DNA of 62,038 nucleotides from CAYTYZ01 sp964442385 (GTDB lineage Bacteria > Patescibacteriota > Microgenomatia > UBA12405): contig CAYTYZ010000005.1 in the NCBI GenBank assembly GCA_964442385.1, positions 1 through 62,038 on the forward strand. The letters run 5' to 3'. A program made the translations under genes and the position numbers. Under the pieces are notes generated by a model. That model had not been told where the DNA came from and did not search any database. It was given only the letters and a program-made list of their open reading frames with translations. This document shows positions 35,620 to 43,364 of this stretch, in pieces; within the stretch, counting starts at the first letter, position 1, and each line of letters begins with the position of its first letter.

Positions 35620-36501
35620 ATGCGATCTATCTTAATCCTCTTGGGAGTTCTTGCCCTAATTCTCTTTTTAGGCACATACCAAAGCACCCAAAAAAAACCG
35701 GCCCCTGTCCCTGCCGCTTTAACCAGTATTGTCAATGCCACCCCCCAATCTCTATTTCAAAAAGCCATTCAAAACCAAAATAACAAAGACCTGGCTATTT
35801 CTTATTACAATCAGGCCTTGCAGTTGGCCACCCAGAATATTAAAGCCAATCCAACTTCTCCACAGGCCTGGTATGACCGAGGCTGGCTTTATGCCACCGT
35901 CATGTACTCTTATCCTAGTTTTATCCCGAACGCCATTTCTGACCTTCGCCATGCCTCTCAAAATAGTGAAACTTATCAAATCCTAGCCAATCTCTACACC
36001 GCCCAGGGCGACTTATCTTCGGCTTTGGCTTACCACCAGTTGTTGGGCAATACTACTCAAATTAAAACCATTCAATCATTGCTTGATCAAGCCTCTGTAG
36101 GGGCGGGGTTTCCCCGCCCTATCAAAGGCACTCCCCGCCCTATCAAAGGCACTCCCCGCCCTACAGTTCTACCAACATTGTCTCTTGACTCTCCTCTAGA
36201 ACAAACTTCTCTGCCCAATCTTATTATCGCCTCTCCCAATTCACCCAACCCCTTTGCTGTCAGCGCCTCTTCAGCTAGCAACGCCCTTTCAGGCCAGTTG
36301 ACTTTGGCCAAAGGGCAATCCACTCTAATTTTGAAGAACAACAATATTACTTCTACCAGCCTTGTTTATATTTCTCCCACGAGCGGTGGTAAAAACCTGC
36401 CCTTATCTGTTATCTCCAAAACCAAGGGACAGGCCACCATCGGCTTGCCCTATACATCTCCCGATGACATTCTATTTCAGTTCTGGATAATTGCCCCTTA
36501 A
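35620..36501 (+). CDS. Membrane-anchored TPR protein with REP insertion and fibre-type C-terminal module
   Basis: A 293-residue protein. An N-terminal membrane segment (ILILLGVLALILFLGTY) is followed by TPR-like helices (AISYYNQALQLATQNIKANP, AWYDRGWLYATV, LANLYTAQGDLSSALAYHQ). A REP element (36097-36164) is read as VGAGFPRPIKGTPRPIKG. The last 70 residues (TLAKGQSTLILKNNNITS, SLVYISPTSGG, DILFQFWIIAP) match the C-terminal module of the giant fibre protein ending at 25018. Topology places the TPR and C-terminal module outside the cell. Inferred role: surface assembly or partner binding. Confidence 0.75.
   Translation: MRSILILLGVLALILFLGTYQSTQKKPAPVPAALTSIVNATPQSLFQKAIQNQNNKDLAISYYNQALQLATQNIKANPTSPQAWYDRGWLYATVMYSYPSFIPNAISDLRHASQNSETYQILANLYTAQGDLSSALAYHQLLGNTTQIKTIQSLLDQASVGAGFPRPIKGTPRPIKGTPRPTVLPTLSLDSPLEQTSLPNLIIASPNSPNPFAVSASSASNALSGQLTLAKGQSTLILKNNNITSTSLVYISPTSGGKNLPLSVISKTKGQATIGLPYTSPDDILFQFWIIAP
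36097..36164. repeat. REP element inside the TPR gene
   Basis: Starts GTAGGGGCGGGGTTTCCCCG, identical to the units in the RAYT gene. The right half is tripled (two extra ATCAAAGGCACTCCCCGCC copies) and the element ends CGCCCTAC. It is 68 bases long and leaves the reading frame open. Confidence 0.88.
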
Positions 36502-36519
36502 GACTGACTAGTCGAAAAA

Positions 36520-38136
36520 CTAATAATTTAGATTAACTTTTTGGTTTTTAGACCAAATTACATAATCAGCCGTATCTGTTTTTTTATCACAGTTAAAGTC
36601 AGCCACATCAGATACTTTTTTAGTCTTCATGTAGTTAGTATATTCACTCATCCAAACCAACCTATCATTCATGTCAATCTTGCCATCACAATTAGCATTT
36701 CCCAAACTAAAAGCAGGTACTCCTGACGGACAGGTCTTGCAACTTAGCTCCTGCAGGGCACCTACTTCTACTTTTCGTTTAGACACAGTTGGGGTTGCCG
36801 TAGGAGCAAGAGTAGGTGTTACTCTAACCGTACTAACCCCGCATCCAATATTACAAAAAGCTTCAGCCTTAGCTTTTACACTCATATAAGATCCGCAATT
36901 TACCCCAGCTTCTGGATTGAACTCAAATGGCCTGCCACTATTGCATACTCCCTTTACACTACTTACTTGTCCCTCGCCACAACCGTTTGTGGCAAACACA
37001 GCATTTCTTACTCCACAGCTATTAGTGATTTGTGCCGGTGTCGGAGTGACATAAGTTGGAGGAGGTGTTAAATTTATTCCGCCAAAACATGTGTTCATAC
37101 AAAATGCATCAGCGCTATTTCTCAAACTTTGTAGGTCTTCGCAACCGTATTTGGCTGCTATGGTAAATTCTCTTCCGTTATTGCATCTGCCAACAGCTTG
37201 CATGGCCAATCCATTGGTACAATTTCCAGCTTGGCTTTCAAAACTTTGCACTACCACATTGCATCTTGGAGCTACCGTGGCAAATGCTACCGGTGTTGGA
37301 CTTGGGCCGTAACTCGTTGGATAAGGCATTTTCGATGGCGTTGGGGTTACAGTTATTCGTACCACTCCTGTAGTTATACCCACTCCTGTTGGAACTATAC
37401 CTCCGCCACCATTGCAAAATAATTCTCTCCAACCTCCTTCTGCTTCACATCGATAAGTACAACCATTTTGATTGTTAAAATAAGTTGCTCCAGCTCGGGT
37501 AACGTCACATGGTGGCCTGGCATCATAACCAGTAGGATTCGGTACTTTAGATGGAACTGGAGTTGGAGATATCCAAGTGGCTTTAGTTCCACCTGTTCCT
37601 GTTGGAACTATGCCTCCACCAGTACCGCCACAAGACACCTGAGTCCAGGTACCACTCCTGTCACCATAAGCATCACATCTGTAAAGACAGCTGTCCATAG
37701 TATTGTAAAAAGTTGATCCAGATCGGGACACGTCACACAAAGGCATGGAACCAGAGCTTGATCCTCCGCCAACACTTGGACTAGGAGTAGGCCAATTTAT
37801 TTCTGATCTACCCACCCCACTTCCTGTAGGAATTGGATTACCCCCAATCGAACCTGGATCAATAGTTGGCTTGGGTACAGACACCCCAGTTGTTCCTGTC
37901 GACAAACACATGGTCCACCCAGCCGGACAGCTTCCAGCCACTGTTTCACATTGGTTTCGACTTGGATCACAACTTCCTTGACAACAATATGAGCTACTAG
38001 TTTCTACAAAAGCAGCGCTACTGCGTGTATCTTGACTATTTTGAATACTCTTTCCAGCAATACCTACTGCCACCAGCCCCAAAGCCATCAATCCTAACAC
38101 CAAAAACTGCGCTATCCCCCTCTGTTTTTCAACCAT
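36520..38136 (-). CDS. Cysteine-rich surface protein with C-terminal dockerin-like domain
   Basis: From ATG 38136 (MVEKQRGIAQFLVLGLMALG) the protein is 538 residues; an ATG at 38157 adds seven. A signal anchor is followed by a cysteine-rich extracellular part with repeated modules (PLCDVSRSGSTFYNTMDSC...YRC and PPCDVTRAGATYFNNQNGC...YRC; CNVVVQSFES and CGVRNAVFAT), separated by Pro/Thr linkers (PTPVPSKVPNP). The C-terminus has two EF-hand-like loops, NANCDGKIDMNDRLVW and DFNCDKKTDTADYVIW, the type I dockerin pattern that binds calcium and a cohesin. No cohesin is seen in the window. Confidence 0.8.
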   Translation of the reverse strand: MVEKQRGIAQFLVLGLMALGLVAVGIAGKSIQNSQDTRSSAAFVETSSSYCCQGSCDPSRNQCETVAGSCPAGWTMCLSTGTTGVSVPKPTIDPGSIGGNPIPTGSGVGRSEINWPTPSPSVGGGSSSGSMPLCDVSRSGSTFYNTMDSCLYRCDAYGDRSGTWTQVSCGGTGGGIVPTGTGGTKATWISPTPVPSKVPNPTGYDARPPCDVTRAGATYFNNQNGCTYRCEAEGGWRELFCNGGGGIVPTGVGITTGVVRITVTPTPSKMPYPTSYGPSPTPVAFATVAPRCNVVVQSFESQAGNCTNGLAMQAVGRCNNGREFTIAAKYGCEDLQSLRNSADAFCMNTCFGGINLTPPPTYVTPTPAQITNSCGVRNAVFATNGCGEGQVSSVKGVCNSGRPFEFNPEAGVNCGSYMSVKAKAEAFCNIGCGVSTVRVTPTLAPTATPTVSKRKVEVGALQELSCKTCPSGVPAFSLGNANCDGKIDMNDRLVWMSEYTNYMKTKKVSDVADFNCDKKTDTADYVIWSKNQKVNLNY

Positions 38137-38221
38137 TATATTCCAGTCTAATACCAATATCTTTTTAATACAAGCAATTATTTTTTAACCACCTACACTA
38201 CCATTGGTGTAATATACTTCT

Positions 38222-39040
38222 ATGAAAGACACCTTCGAAATAATAGTAGCCAGGAATGTAAAATACGGTGCTAACGCTCCAGAGTATCTAAAAAGAAGAG
38301 GCGATGGAGAGGTCCAATATAGCTATATTTTATCGACAGTTGACCTAATATTGGAGGTTTTAAGAAACAAAGAGTCTACTGTTATTTTTTTAGACAAATC
38401 TGCAAGGCCGGTATATTGGCTTTTTAATGAACTCTGGCATGACGTGGTTTCCTTGTTACCAGGCGAAGCTTCAAAGACACAAAAACCCCATATTTTATTT
38501 GCCAACATCGACAAAAACAACAATCCTGATATCGTGTCCTCATCAAACTTTGACAGTGCAAGCATAGACACAGAGTCAGAAGAATATCGCCGATTAGTAA
38601 AAAAAATACAAACAACATTTGGCCGTAGTTTTAAAAAACAACGAAGAGTCAGAGTTGTAGATGAGGTCAGAGATACCGGAGCAACCTTACTAATTGCTAG
38701 ACAACTTTTCCAAAGCGCCTTTCCAAAATCTATATTTAACATTAGTTGGTGGAAAAAATTTGCCACCCCAACTGCTGACGGCAGAGTAATTGAAAATGGA
38801 GAAGTACCAGTCTGGTATCATGGAAATAATGAGAATCAATATTACACAGGTATTGCCAATAAAACGGACAGAACCACATTCTTAAGTAGACCTCTGTCAG
38901 AAATAATAAACCCCGAAAAAGACAAGCTGGGCCTTTCAGGCCAACTAAGAAGGGAAATGAAAAAACTTGCAAATCTGTTTCGAGTTGGAGAAGGTAAATA
39001 TTCCAATTTACGAGATTTTATCGCTGAAACTCGACTATAG
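38222..39040 (+). CDS. Phosphoribosyltransferase-fold protein
   Basis: A 272-residue protein with VRVVDEVRDTGATLLIARQLF (about 141-161), which matches the PRPP-binding loop of type I phosphoribosyltransferases (hydrophobic strand, D-E/D, then DTGATL). The flanking parts (STVIFLDKSARPVYWLFNELW) also look like the conserved core, where VFLDKSARP may serve as the second loop. No specific substrate family (purine, pyrimidine or ComF) fits. The C-terminus is longer than usual and charged. It ends six bases past the stop of the leftward M23 gene, so the two genes overlap convergently. Confidence 0.7.
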   Translation: MKDTFEIIVARNVKYGANAPEYLKRRGDGEVQYSYILSTVDLILEVLRNKESTVIFLDKSARPVYWLFNELWHDVVSLLPGEASKTQKPHILFANIDKNNNPDIVSSSNFDSASIDTESEEYRRLVKKIQTTFGRSFKKQRRVRVVDEVRDTGATLLIARQLFQSAFPKSIFNISWWKKFATPTADGRVIENGEVPVWYHGNNENQYYTGIANKTDRTTFLSRPLSEIINPEKDKLGLSGQLRREMKKLANLFRVGEGKYSNLRDFIAETRL

Positions 39041-40150
39041 CTTTGGCAAGACCAGAAGTGGATTCATCCTTTTATTGTCCTTAAATACCTCAAAATGCAA
39101 ATGAATACCCGTAGATCTTCCCGTAGTTCCCATTTGCCCAATCTTTTGCCCCTGCTTGACCACATCCCCAGCTTTGACGACGAGCGACCCAGTCACCATA
39201 TGTCCATATAGAGTTTTATAGCCATTGCCATGGTCAATAATTACATAATTTCCATAGCCCCCCGCGTTCCACCCAGCCTTGACCACTGTTCCACCCTGAG
39301 CCGCATTGTTAGCCGGACTAGCCCGATTAGCCAAATCAATACCAGTATGAAAGTTCCCGTATTTTTGGGTAATAATTCCATACGAAGGCCAAATAAAGCT
39401 TCCTTCTCCCACTATGCCAGGTCTTGGCGGGACCTCGATAGCTAGTCTCACCGGCGCCGAACTAAAAGGCTTAATATCTGGCTTTATACCATCAGGCAAA
39501 AACAATTCCTGACCCAAAGCCAGGGCAAAAGTCTCGTCGTTAGCAAAAGTATTGTACTTCCAGTCAACTATTGCCTGAGGGTCAATTTGATAAGCTTTCG
39601 CAATCGTATAAATAGTGTCCCCACGCTTTACGTTATAGCGTACACCGGGAGCTGGCAAAATCCTTATTACGCTAGACACTTTCAAGTCCTCTGGCTTTTT
39701 AATATTATTTTCCCACAAAATAGTATCAATATTTACTCCAAAAGTTTTGGCAATACTCGCTACTGTGTCACCTTCTGTCACCCGGTACTCCACAATCTCT
39801 CCCCTAGCTCCCTCTGAAGCTTGAGTTTCAATACTAAAATTATTTTCGTCCACTAGGGCCAATACCTCGTCAGTTTCACCACGAATAGTACCCCGAGCTG
39901 CCACTATCTGCTCCACTCCCGGAGTTAGGAGAATAACTAGCAATGTAAAAACCGCCATGCCACTGTGTACAAACCAGGAGGCAAACCTGCCTCTTTGTCT
40001 ATACATCATCGATGACACATTTTTCTTTAAAAAAGTACTCCATCCAAAAGCCCATTCCAGTACCAGAGCCACATATTGATACACCTCATCCCAAAACTCC
40101 CCCCAATTTTTCCATTCCTCTTGCAATAATTTCTTAATATTCAGCACCAC
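39035..40150 (-). CDS. M23-family metallopeptidase with two LysM domains
   Basis: A 371-residue protein. A membrane helix (about 68-84) is followed by two LysM repeats (YRVTEGDTVASIAKTFGV and YNVKRGDTIYTIAKAYQI), which bind peptidoglycan, and a C-terminal LytM/M23 domain with the zinc motifs HTGIDLA, YGHM and HLHFEVF. The enzyme cleaves peptide cross-links in cell-wall peptidoglycan outside the membrane. The extended N-terminus (about 60 residues, aromatic-rich) lies on the inside. The start at ATG 40150 is the only good one. Its likely role is cell separation or wall remodelling. Confidence 0.92.
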   Translation of the reverse strand: MVLNIKKLLQEEWKNWGEFWDEVYQYVALVLEWAFGWSTFLKKNVSSMMYRQRGRFASWFVHSGMAVFTLLVILLTPGVEQIVAARGTIRGETDEVLALVDENNFSIETQASEGARGEIVEYRVTEGDTVASIAKTFGVNIDTILWENNIKKPEDLKVSSVIRILPAPGVRYNVKRGDTIYTIAKAYQIDPQAIVDWKYNTFANDETFALALGQELFLPDGIKPDIKPFSSAPVRLAIEVPPRPGIVGEGSFIWPSYGIITQKYGNFHTGIDLANRASPANNAAQGGTVVKAGWNAGGYGNYVIIDHGNGYKTLYGHMVTGSLVVKAGDVVKQGQKIGQMGTTGRSTGIHLHFEVFKDNKRMNPLLVLPKL

Positions 40151-40177
40151 TTATTCTACCAAAAATTACTCTAAAGA

Positions 40178-40206
40178 TTGCATTTTACATCCCATAATGT
40201 TATAAT
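40178..40206 (+). promoter_or_regulatory. Sigma-70-type promoter of the small membrane gene
   Basis: TTGCAT (40178-40183), a spacer of exactly 17 bases and TATAAT (40201-40206) preceded by TGT, i.e. an extended -10. A start of transcription near 40213 would leave a 30-base leader that carries AAAGGAGT before ATG 40245. Confidence 0.72.
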
Positions 40207-40244
40207 TACCTGTCCCTTAACATACAGCACAAAAGGAGTAATCC

Positions 40245-40532
40245 ATGTATCTTTTTATCATATTGGTGTTTTTGCTTGCAATTTATTTTATTGGCTTCGC
40301 TTTTTTGGCATATAAAAAGAAAAGGGTCGCCCTCTCATATGGCCTGGGTATTGCGGGAGCCAGCCACACTTTTCTTGGTAGTGGTTGCGCCATATACTAC
40401 ATCCTAGGTTTTACCAATCCCAATGATTTCCTTGTCGCTGTCACCTTGTTCTCTCTTGTGGCAAGTATCTTTGTGATTGCTGTTTATTTAAAGAGGCTCT
40501 GGCAAATCGATCGACTGGCCAGCAAACCCTAG
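40245..40532 (+). CDS. Small three-span membrane protein
   Basis: A 95-residue protein with three hydrophobic segments (residues 2-22, about 34-55 and 60-84) and a basic tail (KRLWQIDRLASKP). It has one of the few clear ribosome sites in the window (AAAGGAG, seven bases before ATG), an extended -10 promoter and a downstream hairpin, so it is a stand-alone, probably well expressed gene. No family recognised. Confidence 0.72.
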   Translation: MYLFIILVFLLAIYFIGFAFLAYKKKRVALSYGLGIAGASHTFLGSGCAIYYILGFTNPNDFLVAVTLFSLVASIFVIAVYLKRLWQIDRLASKP

Positions 40533-40545
40533 TCCTCTCCTATTT

Positions 40546-40577
40546 CGCCAAGCCCGACACTCGCGTTGGGCTTGGCG
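40546..40577 (+). terminator. Intrinsic terminator-like hairpin
   Basis: Perfect 10-base stem CGCCAAGCCC / GGGCTTGGCG with a 12-base loop, just after the small membrane gene and before the convergent rho gene. The following tract (ATCTTTCCTCCCTT) is only partly T-rich. It may serve both strands. Confidence 0.7.
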
Positions 40578-40605
40578 ATCTTTCCTCCCTTATGTTGTAT
40601 GTTAT

Positions 40606-42123
40606 TTATTTTTTCCCAAATTTCGCCAAAAAGTCTGCGTTCGTTTTAGTCTTGCGCATTTGCTCAATCACCATTTCACTTGGTTGCAGCTTGTCTGGAA
40701 GCGAATCAAATATTCGCCTTAAAGCCGTCATTCTTTCAAAAGTTACAGGATCGTGCAGCAGGTCATCTCGCCTGGTTCCCGAGCCATATATATCAATAGC
40801 AGGAAAAATTCTCTTTTCCGATAGCTCCCGCACCAGCTTAATTTCCATATTTCCAGTTCCCTTAAACTCTTCAAAAACCAGATCGTCCATCTTCGATCCA
40901 GTATCTACCAATGCTGTTCCAATTATCGTCAGCGACCCGCCAAATTCAATATTTCTAGCGGCTCCAAAAAATCTCTTTGATGGGTACAGTGCTGCAGGAT
41001 CAAATCCACCAGATAACGTACGCCCCGAGGTTGGCATGGCCAAATTATAAGCCCGGGCTAGTCTAGTAATAGAATCAAAAATAATAAACACATCCTTGCC
41101 CATTTCCACCAGTCTCTTGGCCCTTTCCAAAGCAATTTCAGCCGCCCTGGTTTGTTCTTCTGGGCGTTGGTCAAAACTGGACGCCACCACTTCACCTTTA
41201 ATAAATCTTTGCATGTCAGTAACTTCTTCAGGGCGCTCTCCCACCAGAACTGCCATCAAGTGTACTTCTGGGTAATTAATCGCCACCCCAGCTGCAATTT
41301 CTTTTAGTAAAGTAGTTTTTCCGGCCTTTGGCGGTGACAAAATCATACCACGTTGTCCAAACCCAATTGGAGCAAAAAGGTCCACTAGTCTTGAGGCAAT
41401 AGCTTCAGGTGTAGTTTCTAGTTTTATCTGTTTCTCGGCATAAATTGGTGTTAGTTCTGAAAAATTAGGGCGTTTTCTGGCCATTGCTGGCTCTACTCCT
41501 TCAATCTTGTCTACCCTTACCATTCCTGGATGTTTTTCATTCTCTCTCTTGGCTCTCATCACTCCAGTGACCATATCCCCAGACCTTATACCCATACTTC
41601 TAATTATTTGACTAGATAAATAAGCATCCCCTGTCATTTGAATAAACTTTGGTCTCACAAACCCCGACCCGTCTTGCAGTAGTTCAATCACTCCTGTTAT
41701 TGGTATTAGTTGTTCTGGTACCGGAGGTGCCATTTGCACCACCGGCCTTGCTTGTTGCTGCGGCACGGGTGTAAATTGTGGTCGAATAACCTGATTTACT
41801 GACCCACCGTTCCCCTGATTTACCGATCCACTGACACCCCTGTCTGCCGACATGGCAGGATGACTTACTGGCTTTACATATCCCACTTTATTTGTTGGCT
41901 TTTCTACGCCGGGCACAGCAGTTACGGCTGGCTCCACTTTTTTAACCTCAACTTTTTCGACTGGTTTTACTTCCACCTCAGGCTTGCTAGTCAATATCTC
42001 AGGCTCAATCTTTTTCGTCTCTTTTTCAACTACAACCACCGGAGCTACTACCACCTCGTCTTTGGTCTCAAATGGGCTTGCTAAACTACCAGTCTGCGCA
42101 ACAGTTTTTTTACTTACAGGCAT
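40606..42123 (-). CDS. rho: Transcription termination factor Rho
   Basis: From ATG 42123 (MPVSKKTVAQTG) the protein is about 505 residues; an upstream ATG at 42192 is less likely. The RNA-binding domain (GVIELLQDGSGFVRPKF, SSQIIRSMGIRSGD) is followed by the hexameric ATPase with Walker A SPPKAGKTTLLKEIA, Walker B DVFIIFDSITRLARAYN, and the conserved segments SFDQRPEEQTRAAEIALERA and EFKGTGNMEIKL. The usual N-terminal helical domain is replaced by a low-complexity Pro/Val/Glu/Lys region (about the first 130 residues). Rho terminates transcription of untranslated RNA. Its convergent neighbour is the small membrane gene. Confidence 0.97.
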   Translation of the reverse strand: MPVSKKTVAQTGSLASPFETKDEVVVAPVVVVEKETKKIEPEILTSKPEVEVKPVEKVEVKKVEPAVTAVPGVEKPTNKVGYVKPVSHPAMSADRGVSGSVNQGNGGSVNQVIRPQFTPVPQQQARPVVQMAPPVPEQLIPITGVIELLQDGSGFVRPKFIQMTGDAYLSSQIIRSMGIRSGDMVTGVMRAKRENEKHPGMVRVDKIEGVEPAMARKRPNFSELTPIYAEKQIKLETTPEAIASRLVDLFAPIGFGQRGMILSPPKAGKTTLLKEIAAGVAINYPEVHLMAVLVGERPEEVTDMQRFIKGEVVASSFDQRPEEQTRAAEIALERAKRLVEMGKDVFIIFDSITRLARAYNLAMPTSGRTLSGGFDPAALYPSKRFFGAARNIEFGGSLTIIGTALVDTGSKMDDLVFEEFKGTGNMEIKLVRELSEKRIFPAIDIYGSGTRRDDLLHDPVTFERMTALRRIFDSLPDKLQPSEMVIEQMRKTKTNADFLAKFGKK

Positions 42124-42200
42124 GTTTTTTGGGGAGAAAATATAAACAGATGGGAAAACAAATGAATTATAGCACATCCGTGCCCCTGTCAAGACCCCTC

Positions 42201-43364
42201 CTACCTCTTTTTATACTCCGCCAGCCACATTTCATAATCCAAATTATCAACCTTGCCATTATTGTCAAAGTCAGCCTTGGGGTTAGCTACCCCTTCTTTC
42301 ACATTTCCATTAGCCTCAAACCTTTCACTTTTCCAAATATTAAAGTCTGCCTGATCAACTCGCTTGTCTCCATTGGCATCTCCTGGGTTAGGCCTAGCAG
42401 GAGCCATAGTCGCCGTTGGTATTAAAGTTGGCACTACTGTAGGTACAATTTCGTATCTAGACTCCTGCCCAGGAATACCCAGTTGTCCATATTTCATCTC
42501 CGGACAATCCATTCTAGAAAACCCAATTCCCGGCAGCTCGTTAAACCAAGAAGCTATATGAATGTACTTAATTGGCGTTGCATCAGTTATCAAGCCATTG
42601 GCCTTCCAATTATCGTATCGTTTATTTAGCTCACAGTTATTCATGTGAATAATATAGTCATTAAACCCACCTTGGTAAGGATCGGCCGCCCCACCCCGCC
42701 ATTTGGTAAAAGTATTTTCTTCTACAATGTAATCCAGTTTTCCCATTTTAGCTTTTATTTGAGCCTCCGTTTCTGCAGAATATGGACCGGAGTCTTGCGA
42801 AAGCCATATCTTTTTCCCCATGTATTCCACCCCATATACCATAAATCCGTGCTCTGTTGGCCAAGGTGGCGGATTGCCATGCGAGGCCGTAAAAGCCGTT
42901 ATTTTATACGGTCCCACCTCATAAGTTTCATACGGGTCAAACTTCTTTAGGTTTATTAGGTTTGGCTTTCCAGTACTTACCAATTTTTGGCCCATCCGAT
43001 TAAAGACATCTATCCCCGCTCCCAGCCACAGCTTTTCTGCCCCACTACTTCTAGCATTAGCGAGCTCCATAACCTTATCCTCATTTAGGTGGTCCCCGTG
43101 CCAATTTGTGATTAAGATATATTTAATGGAATCTGGGTTTACCCCATAACCCCTAAAGCGAGGTAGACCTATTTCATATTGCTGATGAGACAAGCAATAA
43201 TTATCGCTTCCACAAGGCCCTCCCATGTCTAACAGTAATTCGCCATTCACCAATGCTTGGGGTCCCCAAGTAGGATCAAGAATTTTAATTGTCAATTCTG
43301 CAGCCCATACCTCCCTTGGTCTTAAAACTACCCAAACCAATAGCAAGGCTAAAATCTTTTTCAT
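42201..43364 (-). CDS. Exported metallo-beta-lactamase-fold protein with dockerin-like tail
   Basis: A 387-residue protein with a signal peptide (residues 1-22). The metallo-beta-lactamase fold shows ILITNWHGDHLNEDK (first histidine of HxHxDH replaced by N87; H89, D91 and H92 kept), SHGNPPPWPTEHG, and WLSQDSG with the late aspartate. It resembles secreted lactonase-like or Zn-hydrolase members. A Pro/Thr linker (VPTVVPTLIPTATMAP) leads to a dockerin-like pair of calcium loops (GDANGDKRVDQADFNIW and DFDNNGKVDNLDYEMW). It starts inside the stop of the Wzy/TPR gene (4-base overlap), so the two are one operon. Confidence 0.82.
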   Translation of the reverse strand: MKKILALLLVWVVLRPREVWAAELTIKILDPTWGPQALVNGELLLDMGGPCGSDNYCLSHQQYEIGLPRFRGYGVNPDSIKYILITNWHGDHLNEDKVMELANARSSGAEKLWLGAGIDVFNRMGQKLVSTGKPNLINLKKFDPYETYEVGPYKITAFTASHGNPPPWPTEHGFMVYGVEYMGKKIWLSQDSGPYSAETEAQIKAKMGKLDYIVEENTFTKWRGGAADPYQGGFNDYIIHMNNCELNKRYDNWKANGLITDATPIKYIHIASWFNELPGIGFSRMDCPEMKYGQLGIPGQESRYEIVPTVVPTLIPTATMAPARPNPGDANGDKRVDQADFNIWKSERFEANGNVKEGVANPKADFDNNGKVDNLDYEMWLAEYKKR

